Shown in pieces: positions 38,529 through 47,431 of a stretch of DNA of 64,000 nucleotides; within the stretch, counting starts at the first letter, position 1; every line of letters begins with the position of its first letter. This DNA comes from Shinella sp. CPCC 101442. Its GTDB lineage: Bacteria > Pseudomonadota > Alphaproteobacteria > Rhizobiales > Rhizobiaceae. The stretch covers positions 496,001 to 560,000 of the forward strand of contig NZ_JALIQS010000003.1 of the NCBI RefSeq assembly GCF_024704725.1. The letters are read 5' to 3'. The notes beneath the pieces are model-generated. The model was given only the letters and a program-made list of their open reading frames with translations, searched no databases and was not told the origin of the DNA. A program made the position numbers and the translations under genes.

Positions 38529-39383
38529 CTAGCGGACTTCGAAGGAGAGACCGTAGCTGACGGTTTCACCCGTCGAAAAATCCGGCGCCTCCCCCGAGGC
38601 GATCAGCGCCTCGCGTGAAACGAGCCGGTGCGAGACCGGCTCGATGCCAAGCACCGCGCAACCCGGCGACTGGTTCCGCCAGACCTGGAGATAGGGCAAG
38701 GTATCGGTGCGGAAGCGGATAAACATGCTGCGCCCACCAAGCGAGGCGATCGGCCCGACGGCGATCTCCGCCCAGCCATGTTCGGCCGTCTCGGCCGCGG
38801 GCACGCAGAAAATCGTCATGTCCCCCTCGTCGAAACGCCACGGCAGGCCGCCGTCCGGCAGCATCGCGCCGGTCAGCCGGGTATTGTCGTCGAAGAGGCC
38901 GGTGCCGAAATTGATATGGTACATCGCAAAGGGCGGCCAAGCTTTCTTGCCACTGTTGGTAACGGTGTCATCCAGCGTGATATGGCCGGTGCGCCGGTCA
39001 GCACGCCAGTTGCGCGCCAATTCGGCCGTGCCGCCGTGCGCGAGCGAAACAGCGACATGCCCTTCGCAGACCATCTGGCCCTCATCCTCCTCGATCAGGA
39101 TATCGCGCGCCGGATGAGACGACAGCGAGCCGTGCAGCGGATAGCGCTGGCCGTCGGTGGCACCCTCGATCGGCACCGGGTGACGGATGTGATCCGGCCC
39201 GCAGGTGAAGAGAAAACCCGGCAGCGCCCTGTCGATACGCGGATCGCCATCAGAAGGAATGGCCGATCCGGGTGACAGATCGACGCCATGGAAGATCGCG
39301 CTGCCGACATCCAGCGCCGACTGCGGCGTCAGTTCGAGACGGAAGGACTGGTCTTGCGTATCGGCGGTCAGGGCGAAGGTCAT
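38529..39383 (-). CDS. Aldose 1-epimerase-like protein (DUF4432-type)
   Basis: 284-residue beta-sandwich protein of the galactose-mutarotase superfamily. Visible conserved pieces: YPLHGSLSSHPARD (His of the binding site), MYHINFGTGLFDD and VWRNQSPGCAVLGIEPVSHR. Probably binds or isomerises a sugar or sugar acid; substrate unknown. GGAG six bases upstream supports ATG 39383 over the TTG at 39398. Confidence 0.78.
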   Translation of the reverse strand: MTFALTADTQDQSFRLELTPQSALDVGSAIFHGVDLSPGSAIPSDGDPRIDRALPGFLFTCGPDHIRHPVPIEGATDGQRYPLHGSLSSHPARDILIEEDEGQMVCEGHVAVSLAHGGTAELARNWRADRRTGHITLDDTVTNSGKKAWPPFAMYHINFGTGLFDDNTRLTGAMLPDGGLPWRFDEGDMTIFCVPAAETAEHGWAEIAVGPIASLGGRSMFIRFRTDTLPYLQVWRNQSPGCAVLGIEPVSHRLVSREALIASGEAPDFSTGETVSYGLSFEVR

Positions 39384-39614
39384 CCGGGGCTCCGGCAAAG
39401 GCGATGAGATCGACTCATGCTAGTGGGAACGTTTCGCGGGCGCCACCGTTTGCCCTCTGTCGGCACATGAATTTTCGCCGAGGCGAAGAACCGATCACAA
39501 GTTTTTGCATTCGGCATTGACGTTACGTTCACCATCGATTCAGTTTTTCCATATTAAGGTCTGAATTGAAGTGTTCCGTCCGCGCGATATGTGCAAGCTG
39601 GCAGGTCAAAAGTC

Positions 39615-41018
39615 GTGAATTCTATTTTGAGAACAAGCATTTCGCTCCTCATGGCAGCTTCCGTCACGGGAATCGCCCTGGTGCCTGCGCACGCACAACA
39701 GCCCTCCCGCGAGACGGTTCTCGTCTCCCCGGAAGGCGATATTCTCGATTATATCCCCAACGACGGCAGCGTTCGCTGGGCGCGCGATAATCGTGGCAAC
39801 TCGGTTCTCGTCGACAACTGGGGCAACGTCGTCGCGACCGCCATGCCGGCCGGACGCTACTTCGCGCGCAACAACGACTACCGTCGTGACCGCTATCGCG
39901 ATGTCAGCGGCTATCCGGAAACCGACCCGGACTACTTTCCGCCGGCGCCCTCGTCCGACTTCGGCGATGACCTGACCACCAGTTCCGTTCCCGAAATGCG
40001 CGAGGCGCTGCCGGGTGATATCGAGCGCCAGACGCTGCCCGATGCCGACTTCGGCAATTCGCAGGAGATGCCCGACTTCAACGACGACAGCGCCGCCTTG
40101 CCCGAGACGACCGACCCCAATGCCGAATTCGTGCCCGGCCCGAAATTCGAACCGGCAACGGCCCTCGGCAAGATGTCCTCGGCCGAGATCACCGCGCTTC
40201 AGGTGTTCCTCGACCGCGAGGGTTTTTCACCCGGCGTGATCGACGGCAAGAAGGGCTCGAACGTCACCAAGGCGATCGAGGCCTGGCAGAACGCGACGGG
40301 CGACACGCTCGACCCGAACAACGCGGACGACATTCTGGAGCGCCTGCGCCTTTCCGGCGGCATGGCCTTCACGACTTACGAGATCAGCGCCGCCGATGCC
40401 GCCGGCCCGTACGTTGCTGCCATCCCGGAAGACTACGCGCAGAAGGCCGCGCTGCCGCACCTCTCCTACACCTCGACCACCGAGATGCTGGCGGAAAGGT
40501 TCCACATGGACGAGGCCTATCTCAAGGAGATCAATCCGGGCGTCAATTTCACGATCCCCGGCACGATCGTGAAGGTCATCGACACGGGTGCGGCAAAAAC
40601 CGGCAAGGTGGCGAAGATCCTCGCCGACAAGGGCCGCAAGCAGGTGCTCGCCTATGACGAAAACGGCACGCTGATTGCCGCCTATCCCGCGAGCATCGGC
40701 TCGGCCGATACGCCCTCGCCTTCCGGTCTGGTCACCGTCGAGCGGATCGCGCTCAATCCCGGTTACACCTATAATCCGAAGATCAACTTCCAGCAGGGCA
40801 CCAACAACAAGGTGCTGACCCTCCAACCCGGCCCTAATGGCCCGGTCGGCACGGTCTGGATCGCACTTTCCAAGCCGACCTACGGTATCCACGGCACGCC
40901 GGAACCGTCAAAGATCGGCAAGACCCAGAGCCATGGCTGCATCCGCATGACCAACTGGGATGCAACCGAACTCGCCAAGATGACGAGCGCCGGCGTGACG
41001 GTCGAATTCGTCGATTGA
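39615..41018 (+). CDS. Periplasmic L,D-transpeptidase (YkuD) with peptidoglycan-binding domain
   Basis: 467-residue exported enzyme forming 3-3 crosslinks or attaching proteins to the wall. From GTG 39615 the signal peptide is ideal (MNSILRTSISLLMAAS, cleavage near AHAQQ). A long acidic/Pro-rich region is followed by a PG_binding_1-like domain near 190-245, a LysM-like stretch (MLAERFHMDEAYLKEINPGV) and the C-terminal YkuD domain with SHGCIRMTN, catalytic Cys442. An in-frame GTG at 39591 would add eight residues before the signal. Alphaproteobacteria of this order use L,D-crosslinks heavily during polar growth. Confidence 0.92.
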   Translation: MNSILRTSISLLMAASVTGIALVPAHAQQPSRETVLVSPEGDILDYIPNDGSVRWARDNRGNSVLVDNWGNVVATAMPAGRYFARNNDYRRDRYRDVSGYPETDPDYFPPAPSSDFGDDLTTSSVPEMREALPGDIERQTLPDADFGNSQEMPDFNDDSAALPETTDPNAEFVPGPKFEPATALGKMSSAEITALQVFLDREGFSPGVIDGKKGSNVTKAIEAWQNATGDTLDPNNADDILERLRLSGGMAFTTYEISAADAAGPYVAAIPEDYAQKAALPHLSYTSTTEMLAERFHMDEAYLKEINPGVNFTIPGTIVKVIDTGAAKTGKVAKILADKGRKQVLAYDENGTLIAAYPASIGSADTPSPSGLVTVERIALNPGYTYNPKINFQQGTNNKVLTLQPGPNGPVGTVWIALSKPTYGIHGTPEPSKIGKTQSHGCIRMTNWDATELAKMTSAGVTVEFVD

Positions 41019-41042
41019 CGGTTTTGGCAAGCAGATGACAGG

Positions 41043-41070
41043 AAGCCGGTCCAGTGGACCGGCTTTTTCT
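41043..41070 (+). terminator. Rho-independent terminator of the L,D-transpeptidase gene
   Basis: Stem AAGCCGGTCC/GGACCGGCTT (41043-41052, 41056-41065) with a three-base loop and TTTTTCT. First of two back-to-back terminators between convergent genes. Confidence 0.88.
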
Positions 41071-41108
41071 TTGTGCCGTGCCCCTATCTGGAACGTCACG
41101 CGGAAACG

Positions 41109-41138
41109 AAAAAGCCGGGCATCCGCCCGGCTTTTTTT
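41109..41138 (-). terminator. Rho-independent terminator of the chemoreceptor gene
   Basis: Stem AAAAAGCCGGGC/GCCCGGCTTTTT (41109-41120, 41125-41136), loop ATCC. It lies 20 bases past the minus-strand gene and is A/T-flanked on both sides, so it can act in both directions. Confidence 0.88.
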
Positions 41139-41156
41139 CGTCCATTCTCCCGCCGC

Positions 41157-42680
41157 TCAGGCCGCTCGGCTGTAGCCGGAGCCTCTTGCCGGCTGGGCCG
41201 TGCCGCCGGTGCGGAAGGCGCTGAGCTGAGCGGCGATGGAGGCTGCGTCCTGCGTCAGCGCCTGGCTGGCTGCGTTGGCCTGTTCCACCATGGCGGCGTT
41301 CTGCTGGGTGATCTGATCCATGGCGTTGACCGCCTGGTTGACGGCCAGAAGGCCCGTCGCCTGTTCGGCGGTGCTGGAGCGGATCGTGTCGAAGACGCTG
41401 CTGACCTCCACGACCTGTGAAACGATGAGACGCAGCGAACCGGCAACCTCGTTGACCGAGCGCACGCCATCCTCGACCTGACCATGCGACTTGGCGATGA
41501 GGTTCTGGATGTCCTTCGCCGCATCGGCGCAGCGCTGAGCGAGTGCGCGCACTTCCGAGGCGACGACCGCAAAACCGCGACCCGCCTCGCCGGCCCGCGC
41601 AGCCTCGATGCCGGCGTTCAGCGCCAGGAGGTTGGTCTGGAAGGCGATCTCGTCGATCACTTCGATAATGTTGGCGATCGCCGAGGACGAGGCCTGGATC
41701 TCACCCATGGCGGTGATCGCCTGTTCCACCACCTCGCCACTGCGTTCGGCGTTGCCGCGCGCAGCCTGAACGAGGGCGTTCGCCTCATTGGCGCTCTGCG
41801 CGGTCTGGCGCACGGTCGTCGTCACCTCCTCCACGGCCGCCGCCGTCTCCTCGAGATTTGCAGCCTGACGCTCCGTGCGCTTGGCAAGATCGTCGGAGGC
41901 GGCAGCGATTTCCTGCGCGCTGAGATGGATGGAGCCGGCACCGGTGCCGATACTGCCGATGGCCTGCGACAGCGTCGAAATCGCGTGGTTGAAGTCCTCA
42001 CGCAGCGTCTCGTAGGCTTCCGGCAATGTGCCGGTAATGCGGGCGGTAAGATCGCCGTCCGAGATCCGCTTCAGCGCCGCGCCAAAACTGTCGCTGACGA
42101 TCTTGCGTTCTTCGGAGACGACCTGCTCCTGCACCGCCCGCTGCTTGGCGACATCCGTCGCGTCCACATAGACGGAGATGGAGAGGTCCATATCGAGGAA
42201 CATGGCCTTGAGCAGGCTCGAGAATTTCGCGGCGAACTCTTCCGGCGTGATTTCCTGGCGGGCGAACAGGCCCTGCTTCGGCCACAGCGACTTGACGGCC
42301 TCCGTCAGCAGGTGTTCGACGATCAGCGCATAACCACCGATGTACCAGCGCGGCTCCAGCCCGATGCGGGCATGAACCTGGCCGATCGTCTGTACCTTGG
42401 CGGCATAGTCACGCGTGAAATCGCCTGTCGCAATGTTTGCCCAATGGCCGAGCTGCGCATTTTTCGCACGATCGATATGCGCGTCGTTCGAGAAGAGGTG
42501 ATTGACCTCCGGGCTCTTGCGCACGATCCCGTAGAACTTGTCGAGCGCCGGGCCGAGCTCCTTCTCGATGAAGGGCTTCAGGCTGCGCAAGCGCTTCAGG
42601 GCTGCTTCGTCGAGGCCGAGATACTCCAGACGGCGCGCGATGTCGTGGTTCTGGGTGACGGTCCCGGGAGCTGGTTTCAT
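41157..42680 (-). CDS. Globin-coupled (HemAT-type) soluble chemoreceptor
   Basis: 507-residue chemotaxis transducer with no transmembrane segment. Residues 1-180 form a protoglobin-like sensor; His103 in TIGQVHARIGLEPRWYIGGY is the likely proximal heme ligand. A HAMP-like linker (ALKRISDGDLTARI) near 205-260 precedes the signalling domain, whose hairpin tip EAARAGEAGRGFAVVASEVRALAQR is intact. There is no CheR/CheB-binding pentapeptide at the C-terminus (ends SGYSRAA). Such receptors sense oxygen for aerotaxis. No che genes are nearby, so it must feed a remote cluster. Confidence 0.92.
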   Translation of the reverse strand: MKPAPGTVTQNHDIARRLEYLGLDEAALKRLRSLKPFIEKELGPALDKFYGIVRKSPEVNHLFSNDAHIDRAKNAQLGHWANIATGDFTRDYAAKVQTIGQVHARIGLEPRWYIGGYALIVEHLLTEAVKSLWPKQGLFARQEITPEEFAAKFSSLLKAMFLDMDLSISVYVDATDVAKQRAVQEQVVSEERKIVSDSFGAALKRISDGDLTARITGTLPEAYETLREDFNHAISTLSQAIGSIGTGAGSIHLSAQEIAAASDDLAKRTERQAANLEETAAAVEEVTTTVRQTAQSANEANALVQAARGNAERSGEVVEQAITAMGEIQASSSAIANIIEVIDEIAFQTNLLALNAGIEAARAGEAGRGFAVVASEVRALAQRCADAAKDIQNLIAKSHGQVEDGVRSVNEVAGSLRLIVSQVVEVSSVFDTIRSSTAEQATGLLAVNQAVNAMDQITQQNAAMVEQANAASQALTQDAASIAAQLSAFRTGGTAQPARGSGYSRAA

Positions 42681-42870
42681 GCTGAAATTCCTGGCGGCAA
42701 GAGGAGAAAGCGGCGATTGTCCAGCAGGCCGGCGATGCCCTAGGCATCGTCACGCCCGCGACCCGTCATGGGTCCTTTGAAGACGATCGCCTTCCCGGGA
42801 ACAAGCTTTCCGATGTGATAGCACTAGGTCAGGCGTGGTAAATTGTTCATTACCAGCCTTGCTTTTATTC

Positions 42871-42904
42871 AAAAAAACGGCTGCGCCATTGGTCGCAGCC
42901 GTTT
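42871..42904 (-). terminator. Rho-independent terminator of the downstream ParA gene
   Basis: Stem AAACGGCTGCG/CGCAGCCGTTT (42875-42885, 42894-42904) followed on the minus strand by a seven-T tract, 25 bases past the stop at 42930. Confidence 0.9.
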
Positions 42905-42929
42905 CTGATATTCATCAATTCCAGGATAC

Positions 42930-43646
42930 TTATGCCGCGCGCTGGATCGTGCGGAAGAAACCGCGTTCGGTGGCGACGCGCTTGCGTGACGGCATGAGGC
43001 GCAGCACTTCCTCGGCAAACAGGCGAGCGTTTTCGCGCGCCTTGTCGAGGTTGCTGACCTTTGCCGGATCCATCGAATAGAGCGTGCCGCCACAGTCGAA
43101 GATGTCACGGAAGGCCGTGCGCTCGCCGATCGGCGTATCGAGCACGGTGACACCGCGGGAGGACAGCAGCGATTTGATCGCCGTCATCGCGCGGGTCGTG
43201 ACCATGGCGTTCATGCGGGTCAGCACGACGGAATGGTTGATGCGGATGCCAGCCTTCTCGTCAAGCTGTTTCAGAAGTTCCAGGATCTGTGCGCCACCCC
43301 GCGCATCCATCGCACAGCCCTGAACCGGGATCATCACATGGTCCGACAGGCCGATGGCCGTGGCGACCAGCGCGTCGCGGGCACCGGCGAGGTCGACGAT
43401 GAAATAGTCGGTCGTGTCGCGGTTCTCGCGGATATGGCACTGGATGGAGGCCATGGAGACTTCCGAGATGACGGCGATGTTGCGCTGGCGGCCGGAAATC
43501 TCGTGCCAGTGGCTGATCCAGCGCTGCGGATCCGCATCGAGAATGGTCACGCGGTACCCCTGGCTTGCAAGTTCGGTGGCAAGGATGAGGGCCGCGGTGG
43601 TCTTGCCCGCGCCGCCCTTGGCATTGGCAAATGTGATGACTGGCAT
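42930..43646 (-). CDS. ParA/MinD-family ATPase (orphan), copy 1
   Basis: 238-residue soluble P-loop ATPase with the deviant Walker A KGGAGKTT at 10-17 and a DADPQRW Walker A'-like loop. There is no N-terminal HTH, as in the small type Ib ParA/VirC1-like group. No ParB gene or centromere-like repeats are adjacent. It is followed by a terminator and lies downstream of a homologous gene with the shared strings AKGG.GKTTAA, GCAMD.RG, TPI.ERTAFRD and GGTLYS. Cargo unknown; candidates include envelope or polar-growth machinery. Confidence 0.88.
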   Translation of the reverse strand: MPVITFANAKGGAGKTTAALILATELASQGYRVTILDADPQRWISHWHEISGRQRNIAVISEVSMASIQCHIRENRDTTDYFIVDLAGARDALVATAIGLSDHVMIPVQGCAMDARGGAQILELLKQLDEKAGIRINHSVVLTRMNAMVTTRAMTAIKSLLSSRGVTVLDTPIGERTAFRDIFDCGGTLYSMDPAKVSNLDKARENARLFAEEVLRLMPSRKRVATERGFFRTIQRAA

Positions 43647-43867
43647 GTCTTTCCTCGTAAAATGCTGCGAGCTTCCTCATCGCTCTCGTCAGACGACCCG
43701 GATGAAATGGCGCCCGCTTCATCAAATCTTTCAAAACATGGTTAACGAAATGGAAATTTGCGCATCGCGAAGATTAATGAGGTCGGAGCCCCAAATCGGC
43801 GCCTGCGAGGAAAAAGCCCGGAAAACCAGCGTCCTCAGGGCTTCTGTCAATTGTTAACGGTAAGAAT

Positions 43868-44614
43868 TCAGGGCGCGGGGAAAGCCATTGCGGGCTGCGT
43901 CGCTCCGGCTACAGCGCCCGCTTGCGCCCTCGCCAAAGGCTTCCGGCCGTCGTTGCCGACTGCAAAGCGCAGCACAGCGTCGGCAAAGGCCTGCATGTTG
44001 AGGATCGCCTTGTCGAGATTGCTCGTCCGGCCGGCCGCGATGGAATAGAGCGTGCCGCCCGTCTCGAACATATCGCGGAAAGCGGCTCGCTCGATGACCG
44101 GCGTATCGATGACCGGGATTTTCGCCCCGTCGAGCAAGGCCTTCACGCTGCGCAGCGCGCGGGTGGTGACGAGCGGATTGACACGCGAGAGCACGACGGC
44201 GCGGTTGATCGTCCTGTGTGAATTGGCACCGACGAGATCGATGAGTTCAAGCACGTGTGCCGCACCACGGCTATCCATGGCACAACCCTGGACGGGCACC
44301 AGCACGAGATCCGACAAACCGACGGCGAAGGCCACCAGCGCGTCGCGTGCGCCCGAGAGGTCGATGACGATATGCTGGTGTGTGGCGCGCAAAGCCTTGA
44401 GATAGCCGGCAAGATTGGAGACGGCAACGGTATCGACCAGCGTCAACCCCTCGCCGAGCCTTGCCGAACGCGCCCAGCCGGCCGCCAGCTTCAGGTCGTC
44501 GCAATCGAGAAGCGCGGTGCGTGCGCCGCGCTGCACGAATTCCGTCGCCAGCAAAACCGCTGCCGTGGTCTTTCCCGAACCGCCCTTGGCGTTCGCTACC
44601 GATATGACCGCCAT
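43868..44614 (-). CDS. ParA/MinD-family ATPase (orphan), copy 2
   Basis: 248-residue paralog of the preceding gene. Walker A KGGSGKTT at 10-17; the second conserved block reads DCDDLKLA in place of DADPQRW, and the protein has a C-terminal Ala/Pro-rich tail absent from copy 1. It lies 221 bases upstream of copy 1 on the same strand, so the pair probably arose by tandem duplication followed by divergence. No partner gene is visible. Confidence 0.88.
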   Translation of the reverse strand: MAVISVANAKGGSGKTTAAVLLATEFVQRGARTALLDCDDLKLAAGWARSARLGEGLTLVDTVAVSNLAGYLKALRATHQHIVIDLSGARDALVAFAVGLSDLVLVPVQGCAMDSRGAAHVLELIDLVGANSHRTINRAVVLSRVNPLVTTRALRSVKALLDGAKIPVIDTPVIERAAFRDMFETGGTLYSIAAGRTSNLDKAILNMQAFADAVLRFAVGNDGRKPLARAQAGAVAGATQPAMAFPAP

Positions 44615-44731
44615 TGCACTACCGCCGCCTCAGACCGTCTGGCTGCACCGGAAGCGGGCAAATCATGACAGTCGCATGACATTCTGATGACAAACATCAT
44701 GCGGCGCAATTCGTAACAATTATCATAAAGA

Positions 44732-44765
44732 ATCGGGGCGGCGATCAATTGACCGCCGCCCCGAT
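44732..44765 (-). terminator. Hairpin terminator of the dehydrogenase operon
   Basis: A 12-bp stem ATCGGGGCGGCG/CGCCGCCCCGAT (44732-44743, 44754-44765) lies 16 bases beyond the alcohol dehydrogenase stop, followed on the minus strand by TTCTTTAT. The U-tract is interrupted, so efficiency is uncertain. Confidence 0.65.
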
Positions 44766-44781
44766 GGTTCCGTCATAAAGA

Positions 44782-45927
44782 TCAGATGCACTCGACGAAA
44801 AGGCGCTTGGCCGCGTCGAGCGTCAGTTCGACCGGATTGCCGCCGGCCGTCGGATCGACGATGGCCATTTCCGACATTTCGTCGATCCGGTCCGTGCCGA
44901 CGCCGAGCGCCGACAACTTCTCCGGCACGCCGAGTTCTTCGCGCAGGCGCAGCACATAATCGAAGAAGCCGTCGAAGCCGCCGGCAATGCCGAGATAGGC
45001 GGCAGCGCTGGTGATCTTGGCTTCGATCGCCGAGCGGTTGAAGGTCAGCACCGGCGGCATCACGACGGCATTGGTCATGCCGTGGTGCGTGTTGTAGATC
45101 GCGCCGACGGGGTGCGACAGCGAATGGATCGCGCCAAGGCCCTTCTGGAAGGCGACGGCACCCATGGCGGCGGCCGACATCATATGGGCGCGGGCCTCGA
45201 TATCGGTTCCATCCTTATAGGCGCGGGGTAGATATTCCTTGACGAGGCGCATGCCCTCAAGGGCGATGCCCTGGCTCATCGGATGGTAGAACGGCGAGCA
45301 ATAGGCTTCGAGGCAATGGGCGAATGCGTCCATGCCGGTGCCTGCCGTGATGACCTTCGGCATGCCGACCGTCAGTTCCGGGTCGCAGATCGTCACAGAA
45401 GGCAGGAACTTCGGATGGAAGATCACCTTCTTGGTGTGCGTCTCGGAATTGGTGATGACGGAGGCGCGGCCGACTTCCGAACCGGTGCCTGCCGTGGTGG
45501 GCACGGCGACGATCGGCGCGATGCCATCGGAATTGGCGCGGGTCCACCAGTCGCCGACATCCTCGAAATCCCAGACCGGGCGGGTCTGGCCGGCCATGAA
45601 GGCGATCGCCTTGCCGAGGTCGAGGCCGGAGCCGCCGCCGAAGGCGACGACGCCGTCATGGCCGCCATCCTTGTAGGCTTTTACGCCGGCTTCGAGGTTC
45701 TTGTCGTTCGGGTTCGGATCGACATCCGCGAACATAGCGCGGCCAAGACCGGCGGCGGCGAGAATGTCGAGCGCACCCTGCGTGATCGGCATCGTCGAAA
45801 GGCCGCGGTCGGTGACGAGCAGCGGCTTCTTCATGCCGACCGCCTTGCAGTGATCGGCGAGTTCCTTGATGCGGCCGGCCCCGAACTTGATGGCTGTCGG
45901 GTAGCTCCAGTTGGCGGTGATGGTCAT
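44782..45927 (-). CDS. Iron-containing alcohol dehydrogenase
   Basis: 381-residue group III NAD(P)-dependent alcohol dehydrogenase. Family signatures: FGGGSGLDLGKAIAF (nucleotide site), PTTAGTGSEVGRASV, and metal ligands in GMDAFAHCLEAY and HSLSHPVGAIYNTHHGMTNA. ATG 45927 is preferred; a TTG at 45936 overlaps the stop codon of the upstream aldehyde dehydrogenase. Tight packing with that gene implies that the enzymes act in series, alcohol to aldehyde to acid. It is last in the inferred operon and is followed by a hairpin. Confidence 0.93.
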   Translation of the reverse strand: MTITANWSYPTAIKFGAGRIKELADHCKAVGMKKPLLVTDRGLSTMPITQGALDILAAAGLGRAMFADVDPNPNDKNLEAGVKAYKDGGHDGVVAFGGGSGLDLGKAIAFMAGQTRPVWDFEDVGDWWTRANSDGIAPIVAVPTTAGTGSEVGRASVITNSETHTKKVIFHPKFLPSVTICDPELTVGMPKVITAGTGMDAFAHCLEAYCSPFYHPMSQGIALEGMRLVKEYLPRAYKDGTDIEARAHMMSAAAMGAVAFQKGLGAIHSLSHPVGAIYNTHHGMTNAVVMPPVLTFNRSAIEAKITSAAAYLGIAGGFDGFFDYVLRLREELGVPEKLSALGVGTDRIDEMSEMAIVDPTAGGNPVELTLDAAKRLFVECI

Positions 45928-45932
45928 GCTCT

Positions 45933-47312
45933 TCAAGCTTTCCTGAAGTGGTAGGATTTCGGTCTGGTGAGGTTGTGGAAGCCGATGACGGAGAGCGAGC
46001 CGCCACGGCCCGTTTCCTTCACGCCGGTCCAGCAGAGTGCCGGGTCGAGATAGTCGGCGCGGTTCTGGAACACGGTGCCGGTCTCCAGATCGCGGGCGAT
46101 ATTGGCGGCGCGGTCGCTGTCCTTCGTCCAGAGCGAGACGGTGAGGCCGTATTTGCAGTCGTTCATCAGCGCGAGCGCTTCCGCGTCGTTCTTCACCTTC
46201 ATGATGCCGACGGCCGGACCAAACGTCTCTTCCTTCATGAATTCCATGGAGTGATCGACATCGACGAGAATCTGCGGGGCAACGTAAGCGCCGCCGTCGT
46301 CAGCCGGGAAGAGTTTCGGATCGACGAGCGCCTTGGCACCACGCGAAACGGCATCGGCGATCTGCGCGCGAACGGTCGCGGCAAAACGCGTGTGCGCCAT
46401 CGGGCCGAGCGACGTTTCCGGATCGAGCGGGTTGCCGAGCTTGTAGTTGGAGACCCAGGCGACGGACTTTTCGACGAAGGCGTCGTAGAGGTTCTCGTTG
46501 ACGTAGATGCGCTCGATGCCGCAGCAGCACTGTCCCGAATTGAAGGTCGCGCCGTCCATCAGCGTATCGACGGCGGCGTCGAGGTCTGCGTCTTCCATGA
46601 CGTAGCCCGGATCCTTGCCGCCAAGTTCGAGACCCACAGGCGTGAACGTGCCGGCAGCGGCGCGCTCGATGGCGCGGCCGCCTTCGACGGAGCCGGTGAA
46701 ATTGACGAAGTCGAACGCGTTGCCGGCGATCAGCGCCGAGGTCGTGTCATGGTCGAGGAAGACGTTCTGGAAAACATCTTCCGGCACGCCGGCCTCGTTG
46801 AAGGCGCGCACCAGCCGTTCGCCGACGAGCAGCGTCTGGGCGGCATGCTTGATGATGACGACATTGCCCGCCATCAGCGCCGGCGCGATCGTGTTGATCG
46901 CCGTCATGTAGGGATAGTTCCACGGCGCGATGACGAAGACGACGCCACGCGCTTCACGCTCGATGCGGCGCTCGAAACGGTCGGAATTCTCGATGACGAT
47001 CGGCGCCAGCGAGGAGCCGGCGATCTCGGCGACATAGTTGGAGCGTTCGTTGAAGCCCTTGAATTCACCGCCGTAACGGACCGGACGGCCCATCTGCCAG
47101 GCGATTTCCGGCACGATCTCGTCAGCCATCTCGTTGACGCGGGCGACACCCTTCAGCACGAGCTGGATACGGTCTTCGAGCGGGCGCTTCGCCCAGGCCT
47201 TTTGCGCCTTTTTAGCGCGGGCGACAACCTCTTGCGCGGCGGCCAGCGGCATCGCCTCGCGCTCGGCATAAACCGAGCCATCCACGGGGGATATGCATTT
47301 GATCACAGTCAT
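45933..47312 (-). CDS. NAD(P)-dependent aldehyde dehydrogenase
   Basis: 459-residue ALDH superfamily enzyme. Motifs: VIAPWNYPYM, NFTGSVEGGRAI (coenzyme site), LELGGKDPGYV with general-base Glu229, and FNSGQCCCGIERIYV with three consecutive Cys at 262-264, one being the nucleophile (263 by the GQxC convention). ATG 47312 gives the normal MTVIKCISPVDGSVY start; upstream in-frame sequence is non-homologous. It lies between a glutamine-synthetase-like gene and an alcohol dehydrogenase, an arrangement seen in gamma-glutamyl-amine catabolic loci (compare PuuA/PuuC). Confidence 0.94.
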   Translation of the reverse strand: MTVIKCISPVDGSVYAEREAMPLAAAQEVVARAKKAQKAWAKRPLEDRIQLVLKGVARVNEMADEIVPEIAWQMGRPVRYGGEFKGFNERSNYVAEIAGSSLAPIVIENSDRFERRIEREARGVVFVIAPWNYPYMTAINTIAPALMAGNVVIIKHAAQTLLVGERLVRAFNEAGVPEDVFQNVFLDHDTTSALIAGNAFDFVNFTGSVEGGRAIERAAAGTFTPVGLELGGKDPGYVMEDADLDAAVDTLMDGATFNSGQCCCGIERIYVNENLYDAFVEKSVAWVSNYKLGNPLDPETSLGPMAHTRFAATVRAQIADAVSRGAKALVDPKLFPADDGGAYVAPQILVDVDHSMEFMKEETFGPAVGIMKVKNDAEALALMNDCKYGLTVSLWTKDSDRAANIARDLETGTVFQNRADYLDPALCWTGVKETGRGGSLSVIGFHNLTRPKSYHFRKA

Positions 47313-47431
47313 GATCGATTTCCTGTTTCCGATATGAATCTTCGCGCCGGACAATAGCCGATCCCGCCACGCGGCAAATATCCCTGGAGGGTTATTCGCC
47401 GGGGCAGGACGGACCTTGACTGGCCGCAGCC

